Part shown: positions 15,627 through 25,075 of the stretch, piece after piece
How positions within the stretch are numbered: the first letter of the stretch is position 1
How the letters are laid out: each line of letters starts with the position of its first letter
Source of the DNA: an uncultured Prevotella sp.
GTDB lineage: Bacteria > Bacteroidota > Bacteroidia > Bacteroidales > Bacteroidaceae
Direction: 5' to 3'
Assembly (NCBI GenBank): GCA_900553465.1
Contig: USDT01000033.1
Span: forward strand, 1-32,680
DNA: 32,680 bases
Notes under the pieces: model-generated
What the model saw: only the letters and a program-made list of their open reading frames with translations
Told to the model about the DNA's origin: nothing
Databases searched by the model: none
Translations under genes and position numbers: made by a program

Positions 15627-18600
15627 ATGAAAAAACTATTACTAACAGTGTTCATGCTCGACATCGTCGGCATGGCGTCTGCAGACATTATCCCGGGTAA
15701 AACTTACAGGATAGCGTCTGCAGCCAACGAAGAAAGAGTGATGTTTGTGGACAATTCGTCATTCACAAACAACACGCCAATCGTCATCTGGACCGATACA
15801 GAAGTGCCGGCACAGCAGTGGGAGGCTGTCTCCAACGACAATGGAACATTCTCTTTCAGGAATGTGTTCACAGGAAAATACCTTGCAAGGAACTCGGCCT
15901 TGGTATCTACAAACTCCAAAATACAACAAGCTGCCACTACAAGCAGCATGGGACAGTGGAATGTCGAGCCTGTAAGCGGACGCGACGGATACTATGTCAT
16001 CACACAGTCGTCTGCATCCAATACTTTCATCCTGCAGACTCCTGCAGCCAGCGACGGCGCATCCATGACATTTCAGGCATGGAACGAAGGCAGCACTCCG
16101 TCAAACGCACAGATGTGGAAGTTTGAGGAAGTAGAACCTATAAGCCAGTTCAGCGACGCACTCCGCACACAAATGATGGATGCATGGCTCAAACAGCACC
16201 TGCGCGACCGCGGTACATCCGGCAAGACTTTCGGCGACGGTGGCGGCTGGGGCGACGCCGAGATGCTGGAAACTGTGCTCGATGCCTACGAAACAACGGG
16301 CCGCGAAGAATATCTGGACATATTCAGGGACGTGTTCAACTATTTCAAGATGGCAGTAGGAACCGACTGGCTCAAATTGAAATATGATGATGTGTACAAA
16401 TGGTATGGCCACGAATTCAACGACGACGTGATGTGGATGATCATAGCTTCTGCCCGCGCCTATCATCTCACAGGCAGTTCCATGTACCTCAATTATGCCA
16501 AAGACAACTTCGACAGAATATACGACCGTGCCTACAACCAGTGGGGCATGATGCGCTGGAAAGAGACTGATGAGACCAGAAACGGTACGAACTCATGTAT
16601 CAACGGTCCGACAGAAGTCGCCGCATGCTACATTGCCATGGGACTAACCGACGAAAATGAAAAAGAAGAATACTACGAAATAGCACGTGATCTGTATGAG
16701 AAACAGCGTCTGTACCTCTTCAATCCGCAAACAGGAGAGGTTTACGACAGTTTCACCTGGAACACAAGCACCAACCTTCCGTCAAACTACAACCGCTGGG
16801 TATCGACCTACAACCAGGGCACAATGCTCGGCGCGGCCCTCATGCTCTACAAGCACTACGGTGACGAAATGTACAAACGCGACGCCGAAAAGATTGTGGA
16901 GCGCACAAAAGAAAGCCTCTGCAACTCGGACGGAATAATACATGTGTGCCAGACCGTAGACGGTGACCTGTGCGGATTCAAGGGTGTTCTCATGCGCTAC
17001 CTGCGCCGTTACATTGTAGAAATGAATAAAACCGAGGACATAGAATGGATGAAAGACAACGCCTTCATGGCCTTTAACAACCGCAACTCAAAGGGCATAA
17101 CATCATCGGCATGGCTCACCAAGTCGAACGAGAATTGGCTTTCAGACACCGAAAAAGACGGAAACGGCAACTACAAGAGCTTCGCCAACCAACCGTTCGG
17201 CAACTCTACAGCCATCTCTGTAGCTTTCAACGCTCCACTGAGTGCCGCAAACATAGAACGTGACGCCTACTCCACCATCGAAGCTGAGAACTTCAACGCG
17301 CTGCGCGGAGTGTATGTCACAGACGGCACTGGCGGGAACGAGAGCGAGATAAGCAACATAAAGAACGACTACTACACATATTACGCCAACGTTGACTTCG
17401 GCACACGTCCGGCAAAAACAGTGGAAATAAGAGTTTCTGACTCGTCTACAGCCAACGCAAAAATAGAAATACGTCTCGGCGGAACAGACGGAACGCTCAT
17501 CGGAACAGCCGATGTGCCGTCAACAGGAGGATGGAAGACCGTAACGGCAAACATCACACCGACCGACGGAACACACGATGTGTATCTGGTTTACAAACCG
17601 GGATATTCCTCAACCGGATGTTTCAATGTTGACTGGTTCAAGTTCAGCACAGACACACAACCGCTGCCCGGCGACGTAACAAAGAACGGCGGAACACTAA
17701 CCTCATCGGTTGACGGCATACAGACTGCCGCTCTCAACGACAACAGTCTCACATCAGCAGTAAACGTAAAAGCCGCAAGCGCACAGTTCACATACCGCTC
17801 GCCCATCGCCGTAACGCTCAAGGGCTACTCCATCGGCAGTGCAAGCGGCAATGCATCAGCCGACGCCCAGAGCTGGACTCTGTCTGCATCAAACGACGGA
17901 GAAAGCTGGACCGTGCTCGACGAACAGACCGATCAGACATTCGCAGCACGCTGCCAGATGAAACGCTATGACGCCAAAGCCGACAAGGCATACACTATGT
18001 TCCGCCTCAACGTAACTAAGAACAACGGCGCATCGAACCTCTCGATAAGCGAATGGCAGCTCCACGGACTCGCCATATCGGCAACAGACATCACTGCCGA
18101 CGGCGGAACACTCAGCGAGGGCGACAAATCAGTGACCGACAAGAACGCCGCCACATCAGCCAAAACAGAAGGAGAGACAAACTCGACATACCGCTACAAC
18201 AGCAAGGCTCTGTACAATATAACATCGTACAGCATAACATCGGCCGCAACAGGCAATGCTCCGAAGAGCTGGACCCTCTACGGATACGAAAACGCAGAGT
18301 GGACTCCGATAGACTCACGCAGCAACCAGCAGTTCACGCACAACGGCTGCACACAGTTCTATAAGGTAACAACCGACAGGAACTATCAGAACTTCCGCCT
18401 CGTGATAGACGCCGCAGACGCTCCTGCCGAAGTGGCCGAGCTGCAGCTGTTCGGTGACATCATCCCCAACGGCGAACTCTACAACGACATCACCGACAAC
18501 GGAGGCACCATTCTCTCATCCGATAACGCCGACGAGGCAGCGCTCCGTCCGCTCATCGACAACAACGGAACAAGCACATACACTCTGCCGTTCGACGGCG

Positions 18601-19589
18601 AAGCATGGATAGAATACCGCTCGGAGATACCTGTCAAGATAACTACACTACGCATCTGCTCCGGCCATGACACCGACCGCAGTCCGAAACAGTGGACACT
18701 GCAGGCATCAGACGACGGCACATCATGGACAACGCTGACAACCGTATCGAACGCCCGTTTCAACACCAAGGCTTCGTTCAAGAACACAAACATATCAAAC
18801 GGCAACAGCTACAAGCGTTTCCGCATCAACTTCACACAGGCCTCTGACGACGCTGCCGACGCACTGGTAATAGGCGACATACAGATACACGGCGTATGTA
18901 TCTCAGACAACGACATCATAGGCGAAGGCGGAACAATGACCGCACAGATAAACAACGACAACGCCGGCGAAAATCTGGACAAACTGTATGACAGCACAGC
19001 CGACAGCAAATTCGTGTTCGACTATCTCGGCAACCCGTGGATAAAATATGAGACAGGAACACCTGAGAAAGCCAACATGTACAGCATAACATCGGCAAAC
19101 GACGAACCGTCGCGCGATCCGCAGAGCTGGGAACTGCAGGGCTCAAACAACGGAAGAACATGGACAACCATAGACACACGTACCGGACAGAGCTTCTACG
19201 CACGCAAGAACACACAGTTCTACAGCTTCGACAACAACCAGACATACAATTTCTACCGTCTCGTTCTGACCGAGAACGGCGGAGCACAGCTGGCACAGAT
19301 GAGCGAATGGCAGCTGTTCTACAGCGACAAGATAGCCACTGGCATCGACGACATCACATCAGGCGAAATACGCCTCAACGTATATCCTAATCCGGTAACT
19401 GACGTGCTGCACGTGGACATGCCGGAAGACGGCACGCTGACTATATACAACACCGGCGGCCAGGCAGTGGCAAGCATCAGCCTGAAGGCCGGAGAGAACA
19501 GCATACCGTTCGCACAGTATGGTGCAGGAATGTACATTGTGAAGGCACAGGCCGGCAGCAAGACACTCACAGCAAAGGTTATAAAGTAA
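15627..19589 (+). CDS. Secreted multimodular GH76 endo-alpha-1,6-mannanase with lectin, CBM6-like, four F5/8-type domains and T9SS tail
   Basis: A 1320-residue exported enzyme. In order it has a signal peptide (1-19), a ricin-type beta-trefoil-like domain (about 22-170, QQWEA and MWKFEE repeats) and a GH76 barrel (about 175-510). The GH76 signature is the Asp pair D266-D267 in HEFNDDVMWMI, with GGGWGDAEMLET and NQGTMLGAALML also visible. Next come a CBM6-like domain (about 545-672, IEAENFNA to FNVDWFKFS), four related discoidin-like domains (about 685-815, 817-946, 950-1092 and 1092-1232, each with a SWTL/SWEL and DGxSWT-type core) and a C-terminal type IX secretion domain (about 1240-1320, VYPNPVTDVLHV, GMYIVKA). 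It should cut alpha-1,6-mannan at or outside the cell surface. It is convergent with a GH36 alpha-galactosidase and shares a terminator with it. Confidence 0.93.
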   Translation: MKKLLLTVFMLDIVGMASADIIPGKTYRIASAANEERVMFVDNSSFTNNTPIVIWTDTEVPAQQWEAVSNDNGTFSFRNVFTGKYLARNSALVSTNSKIQQAATTSSMGQWNVEPVSGRDGYYVITQSSASNTFILQTPAASDGASMTFQAWNEGSTPSNAQMWKFEEVEPISQFSDALRTQMMDAWLKQHLRDRGTSGKTFGDGGGWGDAEMLETVLDAYETTGREEYLDIFRDVFNYFKMAVGTDWLKLKYDDVYKWYGHEFNDDVMWMIIASARAYHLTGSSMYLNYAKDNFDRIYDRAYNQWGMMRWKETDETRNGTNSCINGPTEVAACYIAMGLTDENEKEEYYEIARDLYEKQRLYLFNPQTGEVYDSFTWNTSTNLPSNYNRWVSTYNQGTMLGAALMLYKHYGDEMYKRDAEKIVERTKESLCNSDGIIHVCQTVDGDLCGFKGVLMRYLRRYIVEMNKTEDIEWMKDNAFMAFNNRNSKGITSSAWLTKSNENWLSDTEKDGNGNYKSFANQPFGNSTAISVAFNAPLSAANIERDAYSTIEAENFNALRGVYVTDGTGGNESEISNIKNDYYTYYANVDFGTRPAKTVEIRVSDSSTANAKIEIRLGGTDGTLIGTADVPSTGGWKTVTANITPTDGTHDVYLVYKPGYSSTGCFNVDWFKFSTDTQPLPGDVTKNGGTLTSSVDGIQTAALNDNSLTSAVNVKAASAQFTYRSPIAVTLKGYSIGSASGNASADAQSWTLSASNDGESWTVLDEQTDQTFAARCQMKRYDAKADKAYTMFRLNVTKNNGASNLSISEWQLHGLAISATDITADGGTLSEGDKSVTDKNAATSAKTEGETNSTYRYNSKALYNITSYSITSAATGNAPKSWTLYGYENAEWTPIDSRSNQQFTHNGCTQFYKVTTDRNYQNFRLVIDAADAPAEVAELQLFGDIIPNGELYNDITDNGGTILSSDNADEAALRPLIDNNGTSTYTLPFDGEAWIEYRSEIPVKITTLRICSGHDTDRSPKQWTLQASDDGTSWTTLTTVSNARFNTKASFKNTNISNGNSYKRFRINFTQASDDAADALVIGDIQIHGVCISDNDIIGEGGTMTAQINNDNAGENLDKLYDSTADSKFVFDYLGNPWIKYETGTPEKANMYSITSANDEPSRDPQSWELQGSNNGRTWTTIDTRTGQSFYARKNTQFYSFDNNQTYNFYRLVLTENGGAQLAQMSEWQLFYSDKIATGIDDITSGEIRLNVYPNPVTDVLHVDMPEDGTLTIYNTGGQAVASISLKAGENSIPFAQYGAGMYIVKAQAGSKTLTAKVIK

Positions 19590-19608
19590 TACGACGCCAT
19601 ACATACAC

Positions 19609-19644
19609 AAAAAAGCGGAGACCATTGAAGGTCTCCGCTTTTTT
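19609..19644. terminator. Bidirectional terminator between GH76 and GH36 genes
   Basis: A perfect 15-base-pair stem (19609-19623 with 19630-19644, core GCGGAGACC/GGTCTCCGC) has the loop ATTGAA. It is flanked by six A on the left and six T on the right, so it can end transcription from both convergent genes. Confidence 0.93.
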
Positions 19645-19705
19645 ATTGTCATCATGCACAAGTGGCCGCGCCCGCCGTTCACGGACGCCATGCCACCAAC
19701 ACGGT

Positions 19706-21883
19706 TTATTCCTTAACAAGCTCGATGATACGGCTTGAAAGCTCGCCTCCGGTGAGAACCTTCAGACCGACTTTCATCAGATAATCGCCCGTATATACTC
19801 TGTCGTGGAAGTACATTCCCGAACGTGCATCGGGCATGAGGCATATCTCCTTCACGCGATAGCGCGCATCGGCATCCAGTCCCTGCAGACGTGTGGGGTG
19901 AAGATTCTCGCCAACACGCGGATGAATGTCGTAGGCGGCCACAATGGCATGGCTCTTGTCCTCAGACACACGCTGTATGACGCAGTGATTGCCGTCGTAA
20001 GGCGAAACCAGACGATAGGTCATCGGGCTGAACACGAGCTGTTTCAGACGGTTGTATTCCTTCAATGCGTTCTGACAGAAAGCCTTGTCGGCCGGCGCCA
20101 TGTCGTGGAGTCCGATGTCGAAACCCAGCTTACACATGAACGCCACGTCGGTGCGGAACTTCACTGAAGCACGGCGGTTCATGTTGGTTACGTGAGCACA
20201 CATCACCTTTGCTGGCATAAAGTGAGAGAAACCCCACTGTATGAAGAGACGTTCCACAGGATCGGTGTTGTCGCTGCACCAGAATTCGGTGTAGTATTTC
20301 AGTGCTCCGAAGTCGCAGCGTCCGCCTCCACTCGAGCACATCATCATGTTCAGGTCGGGATATTTCTGCTGTATACGTTCAAGCGTCTTGTAGAATCCGC
20401 GCACATAGTCAATGTAAAGATTGCCCTGATTCTGCTTCTCATAGTGCGAATAAATGTTGGTTATCGGGCTGTTGCAGTCCCACTTGAAGAACTTGAGATT
20501 AGGATTCTCCTGCATCAGATTGTCCACCACACCGAACACGAAGTCCTGTACCTCAGGATTGGTCATGTCGAGCACCAGCTGATTGCGGAAGTAATAAGTG
20601 TCGCGATTTGGCAGACGCAGTATCCAGTCGGGATGTTTCTCGGCCAGCTCACTCTTCGGATTGACCATCTCCGGCTCTATCCATATACCGAATTCCACAC
20701 CTTTCTCATTGGCTGTCTTCACCAGATAAGGCACACCATTGGGCAGTTTCTCTTTGGTAACCTGCCAGTCGCCCAGTCCGGCAGCGTCGTTGGAACGCGG
20801 ATATTTGTTGCCGAACCATCCGTCATCGAGCAGGAACAGATCGACGCCAAGGTCGCGTGCTTCGTCAAAGAGCGATGTGAGCTTGGCCTCATCGAAGTTG
20901 AAGAAGGTGTTCTCCCAGTTGTTGAGCAGAGTCATACGGTCCTCCTTGCCCTTGAACAACTGATGATCGAGCGCCCAGCGTGCGAAACGGCGGCTGCCCT
21001 CACCCACTCCTTCGGTGCTGAGGGTGAATATGAATTCGGGAGTGACAAACACCTCGCCGCGCTTCAGACGATAGAGCGACGCGTCGGGATTGATACCGCT
21101 CAGAACGCGCAACGCACCGTTATGGTCCACCTCAAACGTAAATCTGAAATTACCGGTCCAGGCTATTGTACCCATGAGCACAGTACCCTCGTTCTCGCGT
21201 GCCGGAGCGTCGAAGCCCAGTTCGAAGAACGGCTGCATTGCCATGGCCGTACGTGTGCCGAGGCGGCTGTCGAGTATTTTCTTGCCGTTGTTGAGCTCCG
21301 TGTGCTTCATCTGCATCTCCTTCGACCAGTCGCCGCAGAATTCTGTCAGATAATACTTCTCACTCTCGAAATAGAGCATGGACGATGCGTAGCGCGAAAG
21401 ATCCACTCCGCCCTTCTCGTCGTGGCTTATCTCGGTCCACTGCTTTATGATGTCCTCCTCTGCATAAGCCACGTAGTGCAGAGTGACATTAACCGGATAG
21501 ACTTCGTCCTTCAGTCTGATGACAGTCTCAGTGCCGCCGTCGGTGGCGCGCTGTTCGTGCGATACGTACTTCAACACTGTGGTAGGATTGCCGTCGGCAT
21601 GGCGTATTCCCATCGCGGCGTCATAATAATCCTCCGTACCCATCACCGGATAGGCTTCGAATCCGGCAATGTTGCTGTTGGTGGGTTTGGCCCACGGCTG
21701 GTCCAGATCGTCGAGATTGGAGTCGGCCGAAAGTCTTTCGCCCAGATAGGTCTGATACAGACGACCGTTGTCCTTCACCTGCAGCACGAGCTGGGTGTGG
21801 TCTGTGGTCACCGAAATGTTGGTGCGTCCGTCCGCCGCGGCATATCCCGCAACGGCAAGGACAAATAAGAGTAATTTTTTCAT
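19706..21883 (-). CDS. Exported GH36 alpha-galactosidase
   Basis: A 725-residue retaining alpha-galactosidase, typical length for bacterial GH36. The signal peptide (1-18, ending YAAA) suggests a periplasmic enzyme. An N-terminal beta-supersandwich (about 20-310) precedes the TIM barrel. Catalytic residues by family comparison are the nucleophile D469 in FFKWDCN and the acid/base D538 in WCSDNTDP. Their 69-residue spacing matches characterised members. Other GH36 marks are LLNNWENTFFNFDE, FLLDDGWFG, GIWIEPEMV and MMMCSSGGGRCDFG. It is expected to release terminal alpha-galactose from oligosaccharides. It is convergent to GH76 and divergent from the second glycosidase at 22595. Confidence 0.96.
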   Translation of the reverse strand: MKKLLLFVLAVAGYAAADGRTNISVTTDHTQLVLQVKDNGRLYQTYLGERLSADSNLDDLDQPWAKPTNSNIAGFEAYPVMGTEDYYDAAMGIRHADGNPTTVLKYVSHEQRATDGGTETVIRLKDEVYPVNVTLHYVAYAEEDIIKQWTEISHDEKGGVDLSRYASSMLYFESEKYYLTEFCGDWSKEMQMKHTELNNGKKILDSRLGTRTAMAMQPFFELGFDAPARENEGTVLMGTIAWTGNFRFTFEVDHNGALRVLSGINPDASLYRLKRGEVFVTPEFIFTLSTEGVGEGSRRFARWALDHQLFKGKEDRMTLLNNWENTFFNFDEAKLTSLFDEARDLGVDLFLLDDGWFGNKYPRSNDAAGLGDWQVTKEKLPNGVPYLVKTANEKGVEFGIWIEPEMVNPKSELAEKHPDWILRLPNRDTYYFRNQLVLDMTNPEVQDFVFGVVDNLMQENPNLKFFKWDCNSPITNIYSHYEKQNQGNLYIDYVRGFYKTLERIQQKYPDLNMMMCSSGGGRCDFGALKYYTEFWCSDNTDPVERLFIQWGFSHFMPAKVMCAHVTNMNRRASVKFRTDVAFMCKLGFDIGLHDMAPADKAFCQNALKEYNRLKQLVFSPMTYRLVSPYDGNHCVIQRVSEDKSHAIVAAYDIHPRVGENLHPTRLQGLDADARYRVKEICLMPDARSGMYFHDRVYTGDYLMKVGLKVLTGGELSSRIIELVKE

Positions 21884-22025
21884 ACAGATATAATGTTATT
21901 GTTAGTTTGAGTCATAGATAGTGCGGAACAGCCGCAAGAAAGCCGGCGGACGGCGACGATTGCTGCGTTATTACAGTGCAGGATTACAAACGGATGCAAA
22001 CAATCGCCACCTCTGCCGTGCAAGA

Positions 22026-22033
22026 CAAAGTTA
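22026..22033 (-). promoter_or_regulatory. Candidate -7 element of the GH36 gene
   Basis: On the minus strand this reads TAACTTTG, a perfect TAnnTTTG. No good -33 box is found 19-21 bases upstream. It would give a leader of about 135 bases. Confidence 0.35.
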
Positions 22034-22478
22034 CAGAAATATTTTCTCAGACAGGCCACCGTATGTGTTTTCTGCCATCGGGATGACGGGATATGTGCTG
22101 TGGAATATCAAAAAACACAGATATCGTAACATTTTCCGCAATGTCCGAAGCTGCCGTTATGGATGTATCGGCATTAATAATACATGCAAGGAAAGTACAT
22201 TCGACACAACGATAAAGCCCGTAATGCACAACGACAAAAGTAAGAACGCGAAGCAAGAAAGGCTTTTCTGCGGAACAGTACGGCGGAAAACATCGATGAA
22301 ACCGCATTTTTTGCAGCAGAATACGCTCCACACGGCTCTCCATAATTCTATTTCAAGATTTTCAACTGTCAATCTTTTTCATTGTCACGATTGTATAAAC
22401 ATGCAGAAAGTCCGATGCTTTCAGCGCGGCGAAGAGAAAATAGAGCACGGTTTGTTTCGTTCTTCCCTGCGTTTGTCT

Positions 22479-22486
22479 TATCTTTG
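22479..22486 (+). promoter_or_regulatory. -7 element of the clan GH-D lipoprotein gene
   Basis: TATCTTTG, followed by CAC, is a perfect -7 box. TTTC at 22455-22458, 20 bases upstream, is a one-mismatch -33 box. The leader would be about 100 bases before the ATG at 22595. Confidence 0.55.
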
Positions 22487-22594
22487 CACATGGAGCATGG
22501 CGACGGTCGGAAAAAACGGAAAGAAGTCATCTGTACATCCGCCGTGGACATGCATGTAGAAAATTACCGTACTATACAAACCTAAATTCAAACA

Positions 22595-24556
22595 ATGCAC
22601 AACAAGGCATACATTTTTCTGGCCGCTCTGGCGGCATGCGCGTGCACACGTCCTTCGGCAGTGAGCACGGCCGGATGGCGTCTGAGCTACGACAAGGGAG
22701 TGGACATAGTTTATCGGGGCGACACCATCGCGAAAGGCTCATGGGCCGAGTACGCACTGAATGGCGACACGATGAAATCGGGAAATTATGAACATATGAC
22801 GTTCAAAAAGCAGCGTATAGACGACCGCTATGGTCGTGGCGTGAGCTGGACACTGACCATGAGCGGACGCGACATGCCGCAGCTCGTAAGGACTTTCAGA
22901 CTGTACGACGGTTTCATGCTGACGGACATCGCACTGGAGACCGACTCGACGGTCAGCACTTCGTATATGGCTCCGCTGGTGACACGCCACACGGGCGACA
23001 TGATAAAAGCTCCGATGAAAAGGGCGGTTTTCGTGCCTTACGACAACGATAAGTGGATTCGTTACGCGTCCTCCGCACGGACGGGTGACTCGTTACGCAG
23101 CTATGAGGTGACGTGTGTGTATGATGCCGAAAACAGACAGGGACTGGTGGCGGGAGCAATAGAGCACGACACGTGGAAAAACGCCGTGGAGCTGACCGAC
23201 AGTCGGCGGAGCATGAAACTCTACAGCGGTGTGGCCGACGAGCTCACACGCGACGTAAAGGGCCACGGTGCGGTGCGTTCGGCACGTCCGCGCTCGGCTG
23301 TGATGATGCTGGGACGCTTCGACGACTGGCGCGATGGAATGGAGCTTTTTGCCGGTCTCAACGCTGTGACAACACCGCCGCGCCGATGGGACAGCGCTGT
23401 GCCGGTGGGTTGGAACAGCTGGGGCGCGCTGCAGTTCGGCGTGAACCACGACAACGCCACGGAGGTGGCAACGTTTCTGGCCGACTCACTCATGCCGCGC
23501 TCGTTCCACAATGCCGACGGACTGATATACACCGGGCTCGACTCGGGCTGGGACAGTTTCAAGGAAGCGGAGCTGAAAGACTTTGCCGACCGTTGCACGG
23601 CCATGCACCAGGTGCCGTGCATATACTGGACGCCATTCACCGACTGGGCGAAGAATCCGGAAAGACAGGTGGACGCAATGCCTGAATATAAATACAAGGA
23701 CATATATCTGTATGCCGACGGCAAGCCGCAGGAGCTCGATGGGGCTTATGCCATCGACCCGACCCATCCGGCTGTGAGGGCGATGATGGAGAAGACGGCG
23801 CGGCTTTTCAGACGCTGCGGCTACCGATACGTGAAGATGGACTTCATGACGCACGGACGCATGGAGGCCGACTCATGGCACCGCAAGGACATAACCACCG
23901 GCACGCAGGCCTACAACTACGGCATGCATCTGATAGACAGCATATTCAGCGATATGTATATAAATCTGTCCATTTCACCGATGTTTCCGGCGCAATACGC
24001 TCAGTCGCGCCGCATAGCGTGCGATGCATGGAACAAGATAAAAGACACCGAATACACGATGAACGCCCTGACGTGGGGCTGGTGGCTCGACCGCGTATAT
24101 AGCTACAGCGACGCCGACCACGTGGTATTGCGTGACGCCACCGAGGGTGAGAACCGTGCGAGGGTGACGTCGGCCGTAATCACGGGCATGTTCATCACGG
24201 GCGACAACTTCAGTATCAAGGGCGACAGCACGGCAAAGGCGCGAGCTGTGAGCATGCTGGGCAACGAACGGGTAAACGCATTGATAGACGGCAGGGCTTT
24301 CCGACCGCTCAACGCCGACGACGACCGCAGCGAACACATGTTCGTACGCGCCGAACAGGACGGACGGGTGTGCCTGGCGGTGTTCAACTATGGCGACGAA
24401 CCGATGACTTTCAGTCTGCCTGTTGAACGATTGCCGTTGAAGAAAGGCACTGAATATAAGGTGCAAGAACTGTGGAGCGGTGAAACCGTCGACAGTCGGA
24501 ACAACGTTACGCTGCCGTCGAAGGATGCGATGATATTCGTGTTCCGCCCCGAATGA
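22595..24556 (+). CDS. Lipoprotein glycosidase of clan GH-D, probable alpha-galactosidase (GH27/GH36-like)
   Basis: A 653-residue predicted lipoprotein. Signal MHNKAYIFLAALAAC has a lipobox LAAC (Cys15; Cys17 is an alternative). An N-terminal beta-sandwich (about 25-265) is followed by a TIM barrel opening with VGWNSWGALQFGVN, as in GH27/GH36 enzymes, and a C-terminal beta domain (about 560-653). The predicted nucleophile is D416 in YVKMDFMTHG and the likely acid/base is D477 in IACDAWNK, 61 residues later. It may remove alpha-galactose or a related sugar at the membrane. The exact family and sugar are uncertain because the barrel is unlike standard GH27 between these sites. It is divergent from the GH36 gene. 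No terminator is obvious after it. Confidence 0.8.
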   Translation: MHNKAYIFLAALAACACTRPSAVSTAGWRLSYDKGVDIVYRGDTIAKGSWAEYALNGDTMKSGNYEHMTFKKQRIDDRYGRGVSWTLTMSGRDMPQLVRTFRLYDGFMLTDIALETDSTVSTSYMAPLVTRHTGDMIKAPMKRAVFVPYDNDKWIRYASSARTGDSLRSYEVTCVYDAENRQGLVAGAIEHDTWKNAVELTDSRRSMKLYSGVADELTRDVKGHGAVRSARPRSAVMMLGRFDDWRDGMELFAGLNAVTTPPRRWDSAVPVGWNSWGALQFGVNHDNATEVATFLADSLMPRSFHNADGLIYTGLDSGWDSFKEAELKDFADRCTAMHQVPCIYWTPFTDWAKNPERQVDAMPEYKYKDIYLYADGKPQELDGAYAIDPTHPAVRAMMEKTARLFRRCGYRYVKMDFMTHGRMEADSWHRKDITTGTQAYNYGMHLIDSIFSDMYINLSISPMFPAQYAQSRRIACDAWNKIKDTEYTMNALTWGWWLDRVYSYSDADHVVLRDATEGENRARVTSAVITGMFITGDNFSIKGDSTAKARAVSMLGNERVNALIDGRAFRPLNADDDRSEHMFVRAEQDGRVCLAVFNYGDEPMTFSLPVERLPLKKGTEYKVQELWSGETVDSRNNVTLPSKDAMIFVFRPE

Positions 24557-24780
24557 AATCAGAAACGAAAGAATGAAAGAAAGCTCGGCAGAAACCCGTG
24601 GGGATTGGTCTTGTTCATGAAGTGCCATAGGATGCAGGAAAACTTCCAGACAACACATTATGGCATAAAGCGCGACAGGCCTTTCCTCACGTGACGATAA
24701 ATCCGCATCGCCACAACCGGCAAATCATCACCGCAAGAAGGACGCATCTTTTCAAATGATTTCCCCACGCCTGATATCTG

Positions 24781-24860
24781 CGTTTTTAAAGAAAACTCGG
24801 ACGGAGAACTTACAATTTTTTTTGACTTTTTTTTGACAAAAGAAAATCGCGAAAGAGATG
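24781..24860 (-). repeat. Dispersed ~80-bp repeat, copy B (inverted)
   Basis: The reverse complement of this segment aligns without gaps to 1-80 at about 84% identity by hand count. It includes a perfect tandem 11-mer (T8GAC twice, 24816-24837). Only the first of these two 11-mers is intact in copy A. Sequence beyond 24860 cannot be compared because copy A is cut by the window edge. Confidence 0.75.
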
Positions 24861-24965
24861 TAAAGAAATGTTAAATCCAACATCTGAAAGGCTTGTTCCG
24901 GCCTGACAGCCTTGTCGTATACCCTGATGTGCAACCTCGGATAATTCGTCTTGCGTTCCGATAGT

Positions 24966-25075
24966 GCCTGTTTCAGCCTCCGGTTTTGCTCATTTCATGG
25001 TGTGATATTGCGCATATTAGCCTCTGAAACGGGCCATATCAGGTGCTGAAACAGTGCTTATTGCATAATGGAAAA
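24966..25075. repeat. Degenerate 22-bp tandem repeat array, locus 2
   Basis: Five 22-base units start at 24966, 24988, 25010, 25032 and 25054. Typical unit parts are GCTCATTTCA, GCGCATATTAG and GGCCATATCAGG, followed by CTGAAACG or CTGAAACA. The units line up in phase with those at 8691-8800. No coding frame is conserved. Confidence 0.72.

Larger units (their letters stand above)
21884..22594. other. Divergent intergenic region between the two alpha-galactosidase-type genes
   Basis: About 710 bases with no supported gene. It carries candidate promoters on both strands (22026 minus, 22479 plus). Open frames exist on both strands, the longest a plus-strand one of about 210 codons at 21921, but their translations are rich in Cys, His, Arg and Ser without domain character and look random. 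The length is more than two promoters need, so regulator sites or a small RNA could be hidden here. I see no repeat shared with the other spacers. Confidence 0.5.

Noticed and set aside
20192..21868. Plus-strand frame of about 560 codons opposite the GH36 gene
   Set aside because: The minus strand encodes a complete alpha-galactosidase with both catalytic residues. The opposite frame has no recognisable features.
21921..22559. Possible gene of about 210 codons in the spacer between the glycosidases
   Set aside because: The composition looks random, it overlaps the candidate promoters on both strands, and there is no signal peptide or motif.
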